Assembly: GCA_041658405.1 (NCBI GenBank)
Contig: JBBAAG010000010.1
Location: 1-52,852, forward strand
Source of the DNA: Elusimicrobiota bacterium
GTDB taxonomy: Bacteria; Elusimicrobiota; UBA5214; JBBAAG01
Direction: 5' to 3'
Length of the DNA stretch: 52,852 nt
Each line of letters begins with the position of its first letter. The stretch's first letter is position 1. Below are positions 35,646 through 44,893 of this stretch, piece after piece. The translations under genes and the position numbers were made by a program. Below the pieces are notes generated by a model. That model ran no database searches, was not told the origin of the DNA, and saw only the letters and a program-made list of their open reading frames with translations.

Positions 35646-36650
35646 TAACAACTCTTCAACCGCAGATTCTGTAGGTTTACGCCCGCGTTTGTATTGGTAT
35701 TCCAATTCAGCTGAGTATTGTATTGCGGAGACAAAAAAATCAAGAGAATACTTCTTTAGCACGCTTTCTAACGCTTTATACCGCGGCATAAATTCATAAA
35801 CTCCTATCCTTAAAGCAGCGGACTGTAAGGCAAGATTCCCGGATTCCATTAACCCTTTACATAACGCAAATTCTCTGATATTTCTTGCTAAAGCCGGGAA
35901 AACAGCTACAGCAACATCACCAGTCATGTACAGCCGCTCAACCACTGCCAATACATCCCCGGGATTACGGCTGGTAAGCGCAAACCACAGGTCATCCACT
36001 GTCTGCTGTCTTACCATATTACTCACTTCATTAACTTCTTCTGTATCCACAACTTTTATCTTACCGCCGTAATAACTAACAATTTTTTCAATCTCATTTT
36101 GAATTGCATATACTGACATACCCACGTTTTCTGTCAATAACCTCATCGCATTATCTGTCACTGATACTTTTTGTTCTTCCAGCATTTCATTAATTATTTC
36201 GTGTAATATAAATATGTTGTTAACATCATAACAGCTTATAAGTTCGCCGTTAACCAACGCTTCGCTTATAAGCCCTCTTTTTTTATCATCTTTGTTAAAC
36301 CCCTTCTCCATAGTGATAACAAGACAAGTGGATTGATAAGGGTTTTTAATATAATCCGTCAAAATATGCGGAGGGCGGGAATACACTTTTCTAGGTAAGT
36401 TCCTAAGGACAACCAATCGTTTCTCAGAAAAAAGCGGTGCAGTATTTGCCGTATTAATTACTGTCAGTAAATCAACATCACACGCAGCATAATTATCGAA
36501 GTTAAAATCCCTTGCAGTTTTGTCTGGAAGTAACGCATTAACAAGACGGCTTACACCGTCAATCTTAAAATAATCCTCAGGCCCGGCAATAAAATATATT
36601 GGCTTAACATTCTTTTGTCGAACGTTTTTGATAAAATCTGTATAATTCAT
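35619..36650 (-). CDS. holA: DNA polymerase III subunit delta
   Basis: The delta subunit opens the beta clamp in the clamp-loader complex. The 343 residues match the family: N-terminal KPIYFIAGPEDYFK (the KPVYLLYGEE-type motif), a middle AAA+-like lid with VGMSVYAIQNEIEKIVSYYGG, and a C-terminal collar domain. Identity at individual residues is low, as usual for HolA. It overlaps the stop of the LptE-like gene by 4 bases. lptE-holA-rpsT proximity is common in bacteria, which supports the call. Confidence 0.9.
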   Translation of the reverse strand: MNYTDFIKNVRQKNVKPIYFIAGPEDYFKIDGVSRLVNALLPDKTARDFNFDNYAACDVDLLTVINTANTAPLFSEKRLVVLRNLPRKVYSRPPHILTDYIKNPYQSTCLVITMEKGFNKDDKKRGLISEALVNGELISCYDVNNIFILHEIINEMLEEQKVSVTDNAMRLLTENVGMSVYAIQNEIEKIVSYYGGKIKVVDTEEVNEVSNMVRQQTVDDLWFALTSRNPGDVLAVVERLYMTGDVAVAVFPALARNIREFALCKGLMESGNLALQSAALRIGVYEFMPRYKALESVLKKYSLDFFVSAIQYSAELEYQYKRGRKPTESAVEELLLKFINFNC

Positions 36651-37264
36651 TCCACAGCCGGCGGGACTTTACGGTCAGATATCCCGGTCACTGTCCCATA
36701 CCCTTCGGTAACGCGTACCAGGATATCACGGCTTAACCGATCCCAGATAAGCCTTTGTGCTTCAGCTTCAGACATACCCCCGGGTTTTGTTGAGACAAAA
36801 AAACGATATGACCCTTCGAGGTTACGCTCATAAATCAACGGTTTTTCTTTCCACTTACCCGTAACAACATCTTTCTCAAATAAGCCAAAGTCGAATAGTA
36901 CCCACAACTTCTGTTCTACCACCAAATGATCATCGTCATACGTTAAAGGTTCAAGAATATACCGTGTTATATCGCCGATAATGATAGCATCCGCTTTTTG
37001 TTCATCCACAACTTCCATCCGGCCATCACGGTAAAACTCTTCTTTTACACGCAAGGTCAGCGCTTCTTCCAAACCGTAAGTAACAGTTTTATTGGTAAAC
37101 ATCGGAATTGCAACTTTTTTTATGTATGACGGCAAATTTTTTGTGGAGGACACAACCTCACCCACGCCGGCAATTGTTTGTTTACCATACGACGCGGGCC
37201 CGCAGGAAGGCAGTATCAGTACTAACGGCAATAATAACGGTAAACTTTTTATTAAGTTTCTCAT
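36647..37264 (-). CDS. LptE-like outer-membrane lipoprotein
   Basis: The protein is about 205 residues from the ATG at 37264, preceded by AAGGAG; an upstream in-frame start at 37294 has no such site. A signal peptide ends in a lipobox (LVLILPSC), so it is lipidated. The mature part (VAIPMFTNKTVTYGLEEALTLRVKEEFYRDGRMEVVDEQKADAIIIGDITRY) fits the LptE/RlpB or DUF4136-like lipopolysaccharide-assembly fold. The position between leuS and holA is the classical lptE location. It should sit in the outer membrane and plug LptD; no lptD is in the window. Confidence 0.85.
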   Translation of the reverse strand: MRNLIKSLPLLLPLVLILPSCGPASYGKQTIAGVGEVVSSTKNLPSYIKKVAIPMFTNKTVTYGLEEALTLRVKEEFYRDGRMEVVDEQKADAIIIGDITRYILEPLTYDDDHLVVEQKLWVLFDFGLFEKDVVTGKWKEKPLIYERNLEGSYRFFVSTKPGGMSEAEAQRLIWDRLSRDILVRVTEGYGTVTGISDRKVPPAVE

Positions 37265-37307
37265 CTTGTTCGTACTCCTTGTATTACATAACAACTAAAG
37301 TTAACTA

Positions 37308-39773
37308 TTATTTTACAACAATATTCACCATTTTTTTAGGCACATAAATTATTTTTGACACACTCTGATTACCGATAATACTTTTAACGTTATCATTCCC
37401 CATTGCACAATCTTTCACCTGCTGATCCGTCCATCCTTCCGCAGGAATTACGACCTTCCCCCGCAATTTACCGTTTACCTGAACAGGGATTTCAATTTCA
37501 GAAGTAGCAATCGCGGACTCGTCATACTTTGGCCACGGTGCGATAATGATATCTTCACTTTTACCTAAATACTCCCATAACTCACTGGTCATATGCGGAG
37601 CAAACGGGTTAAGAATTTTTAATAAGACCTCAATTGCCTTACCGGAGACAGCATCGCCTATTCCCTGATACTCAGTAATTGCGTTGGTAAGCTCCATCAC
37701 CGCAGCGATAGCGGTATTAAACTGATACCGGTTATCAATATCCAGTGTCACGCGTTTCACCGCGATATTATAACGCCTCACCAATTCAGTACACACTTTT
37801 GGCTCAACCTTAACGACTTCACCCAAACCATTCAACGCTTTATATTTCACCACCAACCGCCATACACGTGAAAGAAACCGCCAGATACCTTCAATCCAGG
37901 CATCTGACCAGTCAAGATCCTTCTCCGGAGGTGAAGCGAACATAACAAAAGTACGGATAGTATCCACCCCGTATTTTACCATTACAGTATCCGGCTCAAC
38001 GATATTACCTCTTGACTTAGACATCGCTGAACCTTCAAGTGTAACCATACCCTGGTTTAAAAGATTAGCGAACGGTTCATCATTATCCACAAGCCCAAGG
38101 TCGTGGAGCACCTTATGGAAAAACCGTGAATAAATCAAGTGCATACACGCATGCTCAATCCCGCCGATATACTGTGTCACCGGCATCCACTGCTTAATCT
38201 TTGCAAGCTCAAACGGCTTCTCCGCATTCTTATTATCGCAGTAACGAAGGTAATACCATGAAGAATCAACAAACGTGTCCATAGTATCAGTCTCACGTTT
38301 AGCATCAATCCCGCAACCCGGGCATTTGGTATTAACAAACTCTTCTGACTTAGCCAATGGCGACTCACCGGTCCCTGAGAACGGCACATTCTCCGGCAAA
38401 ACAACCGGCAAATCTTTCTCAGGTACAGGCATAGCGCCGCATTTCGGGCAGTAAATCACGGGTATCGGCGTACCCCAGTAACGCTGCCTCGAGATTAACC
38501 AATCCCGCAGGCGGTACTCTATCCGGAACTCACCCACTCCTTTTTCCTTAAGCCACCCGACAATTTTTTTCTTGAACTCCTCAGCGGGTATACCGTTATA
38601 CTCCCCGGAGTTTACCATCACACCATCCCCGCCGTACGCATTAGCCGGTAAGGATGTTTGTTTTTCATCCACCGGACGGATAACTTCGATTATATCCAAC
38701 CCAAACTTTTTCGCAAATTCAAAATCCCGCTGGTCATGCGCGGGGACTGACATAATTGCGCCGGTACCATAACTTGTTAATACATAATCCGCAAGCCATA
38801 CGGGAATCCTTTTCCCGTTAACAGGATTCACGGCAGTAACACCTTCGAGAGGAACCCCTGTTTTTTCGCGGTCCAGCGCCGTGCGTTCAAGCACAGTTTT
38901 CCTTCGTGATTTAGAAACATACTCCTCAACTTGAGAACGGTTACTCACCTGCCCTATTAACTGCTGGACAACAGTATGTTCCGGAGCAAGTACCATAAAC
39001 GTAGCACCAAACAACGTATCCGGCCGTGTAGTAAACACTTTTACCGGTAGTTCGCCATTAAGTTTGAATACAACTTCCGCGCCAGTACTCTCGCCAATCC
39101 AGTGCTCCTGCATTAACAATACACGTTCCGGCCATCCGCGCTTAATATCTTTCAGCCCGTCAAGTAACCTTTGCGCGTAATCACGGATTTTGAAGAACCA
39201 CTGCGCAATATCTTTTTGTTCAACTAAAGAATCACACCGCCAGCATTTACCGTTAGTTGCCTGTTCATTCGCAAGTACAGTCTGGCATTTTGGGCACCAG
39301 TTAACACTAGCCTTACGCTTATACGCTAACCCGCGTTTATAAAACTGCAGGAAAAACCATTGGTTCCACCTATAAAATTCCGGAGAACAAGTAGCGAGTT
39401 CGTGGCTGAGGTCATAGGAAATCCCCATCCTCATCAACTGTTTCCGCATATTATCAATATTCGCGTATGTCCACTTTGCAGGATGCGTCCCGTGTTTGAT
39501 AGCCGCGTTTTCTGCAGGCATACCAAACGCGTCCCACCCGATGGGATGAAAAACATTATACCCGCACGCGCGTTTGTACCTGGCAACAACATCGCCGATA
39601 ACATAATTCCGTACATGCCCCATATGAATTTTCCCGGACGGGTACGGGAACATTACAAGACAATAATAATACGGCTTACCTGCAGCATCACCGGTTTGAA
39701 ACGCTTTTTTTTCAGTCCATACACGCTGCCATTTTTGTTCTATTTCAGTGAAATTATAAACTACTTCTTCCAC
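37308..39773 (-). CDS. leuS: Leucyl-tRNA synthetase
   Basis: The 821-residue class I synthetase charges tRNA-Leu. The HIGH motif is in PYPSGKIHMGHVRNY, and the KMSKS motif appears as AMSKSRGN. A zinc-binding CPKC...CWRC and a CPKC...CPGC pair lie in the connective regions, and the CP1 editing domain has TRPDTLFGATFMVLAPEH. The C-terminal anticodon and LeuRS-specific domains are complete. It follows the HEAT-repeat gene by 21 bases. Confidence 0.98.
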   Translation of the reverse strand: MEEVVYNFTEIEQKWQRVWTEKKAFQTGDAAGKPYYYCLVMFPYPSGKIHMGHVRNYVIGDVVARYKRACGYNVFHPIGWDAFGMPAENAAIKHGTHPAKWTYANIDNMRKQLMRMGISYDLSHELATCSPEFYRWNQWFFLQFYKRGLAYKRKASVNWCPKCQTVLANEQATNGKCWRCDSLVEQKDIAQWFFKIRDYAQRLLDGLKDIKRGWPERVLLMQEHWIGESTGAEVVFKLNGELPVKVFTTRPDTLFGATFMVLAPEHTVVQQLIGQVSNRSQVEEYVSKSRRKTVLERTALDREKTGVPLEGVTAVNPVNGKRIPVWLADYVLTSYGTGAIMSVPAHDQRDFEFAKKFGLDIIEVIRPVDEKQTSLPANAYGGDGVMVNSGEYNGIPAEEFKKKIVGWLKEKGVGEFRIEYRLRDWLISRQRYWGTPIPVIYCPKCGAMPVPEKDLPVVLPENVPFSGTGESPLAKSEEFVNTKCPGCGIDAKRETDTMDTFVDSSWYYLRYCDNKNAEKPFELAKIKQWMPVTQYIGGIEHACMHLIYSRFFHKVLHDLGLVDNDEPFANLLNQGMVTLEGSAMSKSRGNIVEPDTVMVKYGVDTIRTFVMFASPPEKDLDWSDAWIEGIWRFLSRVWRLVVKYKALNGLGEVVKVEPKVCTELVRRYNIAVKRVTLDIDNRYQFNTAIAAVMELTNAITEYQGIGDAVSGKAIEVLLKILNPFAPHMTSELWEYLGKSEDIIIAPWPKYDESAIATSEIEIPVQVNGKLRGKVVIPAEGWTDQQVKDCAMGNDNVKSIIGNQSVSKIIYVPKKMVNIVVK

Positions 39774-39794
39774 AATACAACCTTTTCTACATGT

Positions 39795-40454
39795 TTACTT
39801 AATCGTCGCTAACGCCGATGCAACGTTTGCCCTTACTTTTTCATTACGCAACGCGCGTAATAACGCAGGTACTGCCGGGCGGCCGATACTCCCCAGCGCT
39901 TCCGCCGCGTATTTCCGCACAAATTCATTCTCATCCTCTAACGAATCATACAACGCCGGAACAGCTTCCTTATCGCCAATACACCCAAGCGAAATCGCAG
40001 CTTTTATCCGTGTAATACTACCCTGATCCTTCATTGCCTTAATCAGCGCCGGTACTGCCAAACGATCCCTAAGATGCCCGAGCACACCCGCAGCAGTAAC
40101 CCTTACTTCCTCACTCTCATCGGTAAGTGATTCAATCAACGCAGGTACTGCACGGCGATCGCCTATCTGCCCGAGTGATAACGCAGCTTTCTCACGGACA
40201 AACTTCGACTGATCTTTTAACAATCCGGTCAATTGTGTAACAGCGTTTCTTTCCTTCATTCTCCCCAGGACTTCCGCAGAGATTGACCTTACAAACGGGT
40301 CACGGTCACGCAAAGAATCTATTAATGCAACGGAGGTATCCTTTTTCAATTCTTTTTTAATATCTTCAGGTTTAGTTATAGGTTTACGTACCACCACAAA
40401 ACCTTTACTTAACCAATCCAACCCTTTTGCAAAAACTGTAACTTTTTTGTTCAT
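39795..40454 (-). CDS. HEAT-repeat (PBS-lyase type) protein
   Basis: The 219 residues contain five to six tandem HEAT-like repeats of about 30 residues, with the pattern (A)VPALI-sL-D-s--VR--AA-aLG-IGD. There is no signal peptide; an N-terminal KGLDWLSKGFVVVRKP segment is mildly hydrophobic. Such repeats make a curved protein-binding surface. It is the first gene after a promoter at 40509-40536 and precedes leuS, so it may share that transcript. The partner is unknown. Confidence 0.88.
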   Translation of the reverse strand: MNKKVTVFAKGLDWLSKGFVVVRKPITKPEDIKKELKKDTSVALIDSLRDRDPFVRSISAEVLGRMKERNAVTQLTGLLKDQSKFVREKAALSLGQIGDRRAVPALIESLTDESEEVRVTAAGVLGHLRDRLAVPALIKAMKDQGSITRIKAAISLGCIGDKEAVPALYDSLEDENEFVRKYAAEALGSIGRPAVPALLRALRNEKVRANVASALATIK

Positions 40455-40508
40455 TAATTAATAACCGTTTCTATAAAACAACCCTGTTGCATACCCATAA
40501 AAATACAT

Positions 40509-40536
40509 TTTATAACATACTACTGACAAATATCAA
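40509..40536 (-). promoter_or_regulatory. Promoter for the HEAT-leuS-lptE-holA run
   Basis: Minus strand: TTGATA (40536-40531), 16-base spacer, TATAAA (40514-40509), about 55 bases before the HEAT-protein ATG. Confidence 0.55.
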
Positions 40537-40551
40537 GCATCCCGGCCATAG

Positions 40552-41343
40552 CTAGACTGTAAAACCGCTATCAACACCCTTCGTAATATGTAACAAATAC
40601 TCAACATTCCCCTTCGCTCCCTTAATAACCGACTCCGTAACAGCGGTACATACTAACCCAACCGTTCCAATGTATTGTTTAATATCACTAACAACTTTTT
40701 CTCTAACCCCAACATCCCTGACAATACCTTTAACCAAATCCCGGGGTTCAACCTCAAACTGCGGTTTTAATAACGCAACAATCACACCGTCATCACTCAA
40801 TACCTCACTCACCGGCGTGAGAACCATGCGTAATGAAATAAACGCTACATCAATCACTGCAAGTGACGGAACAAGGTACTCAACCCCTGATTCTTTACAC
40901 TTAAGTTCAATCACCTTACGGTTAAGCATCCTCGCATTAGTACGTTCAAGCAATACCACACGTTTATCATTCCTTAACTTAACATCAATCAACCCATAAC
41001 CTACATCCACTGCGTACACGCGTTCAGCATTACGTTGAAGCAGGCAGTCGGTAAACCCGCCGGTTGAAGATCCTACATCGATACACACCTTCCCCGCGGG
41101 AAGCACATTAAATTTATCCAAAGCCGCGGATAATTTAATACCTCCCCGGGAAACATACTTCCGTAGTTCCAACCTCTTAATCACAGAATCCAACCCAACC
41201 ATTACACCCGGTTTTGTGATAACCACGCCATTCACTTCAATCTCTCCAGCCAATACCAACGCACCGGCAAGTTTAACGGGGATACAGCATTTATCAGCGA
41301 CAATATCACACAACTTTTTCCGTTGAGCAGTTTTTTTTAACAT
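40552..41343 (-). CDS. tlyA: TlyA-family rRNA methyltransferase (S4 plus FtsJ domains)
   Basis: The 263 residues open with an S4 RNA-binding domain (LVLAGEIEVNGVVITKPGVMV), then a Rossmann methyltransferase with KYVSRGGIKLSAALDKF and the SAM site VCIDVGSSTGGFTDCLLQ. Members 2'-O-methylate 16S/23S rRNA or act as putative hemolysins. The ATG overlaps the dxs stop by one base. xseB-ispA-dxs-tlyA order is common in several phyla, which supports the call. Confidence 0.94.
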   Translation of the reverse strand: MLKKTAQRKKLCDIVADKCCIPVKLAGALVLAGEIEVNGVVITKPGVMVGLDSVIKRLELRKYVSRGGIKLSAALDKFNVLPAGKVCIDVGSSTGGFTDCLLQRNAERVYAVDVGYGLIDVKLRNDKRVVLLERTNARMLNRKVIELKCKESGVEYLVPSLAVIDVAFISLRMVLTPVSEVLSDDGVIVALLKPQFEVEPRDLVKGIVRDVGVREKVVSDIKQYIGTVGLVCTAVTESVIKGAKGNVEYLLHITKGVDSGFTV

Positions 41344-43250
41344 TACGAACCAGCAAACTGTCTTATGGACTCACACAATTTATCTTCAGACAAACCATAT
41401 ATTTTATGAAGTTCAACAACCTTACCATGCTCAATAAACTTATCCGGTAACGCAATGTTCAGAAGTTTTACTCCGCTGTACTTACTCCCGATATACTCCC
41501 CTACCCCGCTCCCAAACCCGCCGGTAAGAACGTTTTCTTCTACAGTCACAACTTTTTGGTATTCACTCAATACTTTATCAATCATACATGTATCCAACGG
41601 TTTTACAAACTTCATATCAATAACCTGAACTTCAATCTTATCCTCAGCAGCCAGTTTTTCAGCAACACGCACAGCAGGGATTACCATATTACCAATACCC
41701 AACACCGTTATAACCCCACGTCCTTTTACTGAATGAACCACTTCAGCCTTACCAACCTCCAACTGCCGTATATCCTGTTCCAGCTCAACACCATACCCAT
41801 ACCCCCGCGGATACCGTACTGCCACCGGGCGGTCAAGTTTTACTGCTGTATACAACATCCTTTGCAATTCATTCTCATCCCGCGGCGACATAATAACAAG
41901 GTTCGGTATCATTCTGAGATACGATAAATCAAACACCCCGTGATGCGTCGGCCCATCTTCCCCTACGAGCCCACCGCGGTCAAGAACAATAGTTACCGGC
42001 AAATTCTGTAACGCAACATCGTGTATCAACTGATCAACCGCGCGCTGCATAAACGTAGAATACATCGCTACTACCGGGCGCATACCGTTAACCGCTAAAC
42101 CTGACGCAAAAGTTACTGCATGCTGTTCAGCAATCCCAACATCAAAAAACCTGTCAGGAAACTTTTGAGCAAACATCCCTAACCCTGTCCCTTCCGGCAT
42201 TGCAGCGGTTACCGCGCAAATACGCGTATCATTCTCCGCTAGTTTAACAAGTGATTTAGAGAATACCTGAGTATAAGTCAACACTTTCTTCCCATCATTC
42301 TGCTGAGTTCCAGCCGTATACCCTGCAGTACTCAAAATTTCATCATCTTCTTCTTCCAATGAAAACGCAGGTGTTCCATGAAACTTAGCCGGCTGCTTTT
42401 CCGCAGGGGAATACCCTTTCCCCTTACGCGTGATAACATGCAACAACACCGGCCCCTTAAAATCTTTTATACGTTCCAAAGTAGTAATCAATAATTCAAG
42501 ATCATGCCCGTCAATCGGCCCGAGATACGAAAAACCCATCTCTTCAAACAACATCCCCGGGAAAAATAAAAGTTTAAACCGTTTTGCAATCCTAAGCATA
42601 TACACCCCGAGAAAATGCAGCCTCCTGAAAAACGTTTCCACTGTCTTCTCAAACTTCTTAACTAACCCTAATGTCAAGATCTTAGTGAAATACGCAGCCA
42701 GTGCGCCAACACTATGAGAAATAAACATTGCGTTATCGTTGAGGATAACAAGCATATCATTATGCAAACTCCCCGCATTATTCAGTGCTTCGAACGCCAT
42801 CCCGCCGGTCATACTTCCATCACCGATAACTGCTACAACTTTATGGTTCTCACCCTTAATATCCCGCGCAACCGCTAATCCCAGCGCTGCGGAGATTGAC
42901 GTTGATGAATGGCCGGTACCAACAGGATCATACGCACTTTCCACGCGTTTAGGGAATCCGCTTAACCCATCATGCTGACGTAATGTTTGAAACCTATCTT
43001 TTCTCCCTGTAAGTATCTTATGAGCATATGACTGATGGCCGACATCCCAAACCACCTGATCCTTGGGTGTATCAAAAACATAATGTATCGCAATTGCGAG
43101 CTCCACACACCCAAGGCTTGGCGCCAGATGCCCCCCTGTTTTTGAGACTGTATTAATAATAACCTCACGTATTTCATTAGCTAGTTTCGGTAACTGCTCT
43201 TTCTCTACACGTTTAAGGTCATCAGGAAAATTAACTTTTTCTAGTACCAT
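41343..43250 (-). CDS. dxs: 1-deoxy-D-xylulose-5-phosphate synthase
   Basis: This is the first enzyme of the MEP isoprenoid pathway, joining pyruvate and glyceraldehyde 3-phosphate with thiamine diphosphate. The 635 residues include GHLAPSLGCVELAIAIHY, the TPP motif GDGSMTGGMAFEALNNAG, the pyrimidine domain (DVGIAEQHAVTFASGLA, DRGGLVGEDGPTHHG) and a C-terminal transketolase domain. It is co-directional with ispA (11-base gap) and tlyA. Confidence 0.98.
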   Translation of the reverse strand: MVLEKVNFPDDLKRVEKEQLPKLANEIREVIINTVSKTGGHLAPSLGCVELAIAIHYVFDTPKDQVVWDVGHQSYAHKILTGRKDRFQTLRQHDGLSGFPKRVESAYDPVGTGHSSTSISAALGLAVARDIKGENHKVVAVIGDGSMTGGMAFEALNNAGSLHNDMLVILNDNAMFISHSVGALAAYFTKILTLGLVKKFEKTVETFFRRLHFLGVYMLRIAKRFKLLFFPGMLFEEMGFSYLGPIDGHDLELLITTLERIKDFKGPVLLHVITRKGKGYSPAEKQPAKFHGTPAFSLEEEDDEILSTAGYTAGTQQNDGKKVLTYTQVFSKSLVKLAENDTRICAVTAAMPEGTGLGMFAQKFPDRFFDVGIAEQHAVTFASGLAVNGMRPVVAMYSTFMQRAVDQLIHDVALQNLPVTIVLDRGGLVGEDGPTHHGVFDLSYLRMIPNLVIMSPRDENELQRMLYTAVKLDRPVAVRYPRGYGYGVELEQDIRQLEVGKAEVVHSVKGRGVITVLGIGNMVIPAVRVAEKLAAEDKIEVQVIDMKFVKPLDTCMIDKVLSEYQKVVTVEENVLTGGFGSGVGEYIGSKYSGVKLLNIALPDKFIEHGKVVELHKIYGLSEDKLCESIRQFAGS

Positions 43251-43261
43251 AAAAAACTATA

Positions 43262-44131
43262 TCACCTGTCCCTGTTAATAACAAACTCCGCGAATCCCTG
43301 CAATACATCCGCACGCGGAAGGTACTTTTTGATTACGCGTTTAGCGTTACCTACCATAATTCCAAGATCATCCTTAGTTTTATTTAACCCCGCCACTACG
43401 GGATACGTCACGCGTTTAGCTTTAACATCTTCGTTATAATCCAATAAGTCATCTTGCACCTGGAATGCCAACCCCACGTTCTCCGCGTATATCGATAACC
43501 GTTTTATATCATCTGCCTCTGCACCCGCTGCAATTGCGCCGGTAATAATACTCGCACGGATTAAATCCGCAGTTTTATGACGGTATACATAATGAATATG
43601 TTTCTCCAAAACCTTCTTTTTTGTAATCAACTCAAGATCAACCACCTGCCCGCCGATCATTCCCCCTGCGCCGATCGCTCTCACCAATTCATTAACAATC
43701 CATACTTTCCGTTCCGCAGGTACGCCTTTTGTCCCTGTAATCAGTTCAAACGCATGAGTTAATAACGCATCACCCGTAAGTACCGCCGTTGCTTCATCAA
43801 ACTTTTTGTGGCAGGTAAGTTTTCCCCGGCGGTAATCATCATTATCCAATGCCGGCAGGTCGTCATGAATCAATGAGTACGTATGCACAAACTCAACACT
43901 ACAAGCCAACCTCAATAACGCAGGTGTTACTTCTTTACCCAACACATACGCACCGGCAAGGCATAATACAGGACGCAACCTTTTCCCTCCGGTAAATAAA
44001 GCATACTCCATTGCGGAATACAACCTTTTTGGGGTATAAGGCTTTAATCCCCGCAGTTCCGCATGAATTTTACCATCAATCTTAGGACAACTTTTTTTCC
44101 AGTATGCCTTAAACTTTTCCAATATTACCAT
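43262..44131 (-). CDS. ispA: Polyprenyl (farnesyl/geranyl) diphosphate synthase
   Basis: The protein is about 289 residues from the ATG at 44131 (MVILEKFKAYW), which overlaps the xseB tail. It has the first aspartate-rich motif DDLPALDNDD and the second QDDLLDYNED, plus GGKRLRPVL for isopentenyl diphosphate. The small residues before the first motif (TYSLIH) are compatible with short-chain (C15-C20) products, but length cannot be set by eye. It feeds on the MEP pathway started by the adjacent dxs. Confidence 0.94.
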   Translation of the reverse strand: MVILEKFKAYWKKSCPKIDGKIHAELRGLKPYTPKRLYSAMEYALFTGGKRLRPVLCLAGAYVLGKEVTPALLRLACSVEFVHTYSLIHDDLPALDNDDYRRGKLTCHKKFDEATAVLTGDALLTHAFELITGTKGVPAERKVWIVNELVRAIGAGGMIGGQVVDLELITKKKVLEKHIHYVYRHKTADLIRASIITGAIAAGAEADDIKRLSIYAENVGLAFQVQDDLLDYNEDVKAKRVTYPVVAGLNKTKDDLGIMVGNAKRVIKKYLPRADVLQGFAEFVINRDR

Positions 44132-44384
44132 CCCCGTCTTTGCTGTTATCCTCTTCAAACACTTTTTTTATGAATTTACCCTCACCTGTTTTCATCAGGA
44201 TTTCAATCTTACCCTTAACTTCATTAATTTTTTCATTACAATACTTCACCAAGCCAATTCCTTCTTCAAATAACTCCAATGACTTATCAAGCTCGACATT
44301 ACCTGACTCAAGAGCGGCAACTATTTCTTCCAGCCGCGCAATAGCAACCTCAAATTTCAACTCTTTCTTCCCATCTTTTTTCAT
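44109..44384 (-). CDS. xseB: Exodeoxyribonuclease VII small subunit
   Basis: The 91-residue protein has the coiled XseB pattern FEVAIARLEEIVAALESGNVELDKSLELFEEGIGLVKYCNEKI. The C-terminal 25 residues are less conserved and overlap ispA. The large subunit xseA is not next to it: the adjacent plus-strand gene is an unrelated PilZ protein, so the partner is encoded elsewhere. An extended -10 promoter lies at 44433-44441. Confidence 0.92.
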   Translation of the reverse strand: MKKDGKKELKFEVAIARLEEIVAALESGNVELDKSLELFEEGIGLVKYCNEKINEVKGKIEILMKTGEGKFIKKVFEEDNSKDGDGNIGKV

Positions 44385-44432
44385 TAGTATCCCCGATCTA
44401 CTTAATGTTTGTACATAACAATTAATAAATAC

Positions 44433-44441
44433 ATTATACCA
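44433..44441 (-). promoter_or_regulatory. Extended -10 promoter for xseB-ispA-dxs-tlyA
   Basis: Minus strand reads TGGTATAAT, a perfect extended -10 (TGnTATAAT), about 48 bases before the xseB ATG. The -35 region is weak, as expected for this class. Confidence 0.55.
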
Positions 44442-44489
44442 ATTATTAAAGGCGTATACTTAAATGTTAGGCAAAAAGCATGGTATATT

Positions 44490-44498
44490 TGATATAAT
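44490..44498 (+). promoter_or_regulatory. Extended -10 promoter for the PilZ gene
   Basis: Plus strand reads TGATATAAT (TGnTATAAT), about 43 bases before the PilZ ATG, with no clear -35. It faces away from the xseB promoter 50 bases to the left. Confidence 0.5.
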
Positions 44499-44541
44499 AT
44501 ATTCAAAATAACGCAGTTTATGGAAAAGGAAATACTGTCTA

Positions 44542-44889
44542 ATGTCAATCAACAGGCGTAAATTTGAACGTATACCGTTAATCCTAAAACTTGAAGTATA
44601 CGACAAAAAAAGCACAGGACGGGTATGCACAGGCGTGACGAGTAATATCAGCGCAGGCGGGCTTGGCCTGCAAGCACACGCGGAATTAAAAAAAGATGAA
44701 ATTTATACACTAATATTTTCACTCTCAGCGGACAGCAAGCCTATACGCGTTAAAGGAAAAGTCTGCTGGACTTACAGCTCAGATATCGGCCCGTTACACG
44801 GCATTGAATTTATTAAACTCGGATTATTTAACCGTTTCAAGATTAAACGCTTCATAAACAAAGCATTATTCGCAGAACACGGGAAGTAG
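44542..44889 (+). CDS. PilZ-domain protein (probable c-di-GMP receptor)
   Basis: The 115 residues form a single PilZ domain. RRKFER near the N-terminus gives the RxxxR-type loop, and SNISAGGLGL gives the (D/N)xSxxG motif, so c-di-GMP binding is likely. WTYSSDIGPLHGIEFIKL is the later conserved barrel strand. It is a lone plus-strand gene ending 4 bases from the convergent sialidase-like gene. No cyclase or phosphodiesterase is in the window, so the output (motility, adhesion or secretion) is unknown. Confidence 0.92.
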   Translation: MSINRRKFERIPLILKLEVYDKKSTGRVCTGVTSNISAGGLGLQAHAELKKDEIYTLIFSLSADSKPIRVKGKVCWTYSSDIGPLHGIEFIKLGLFNRFKIKRFINKALFAEHGK

Positions 44890-44893
44890 AAGT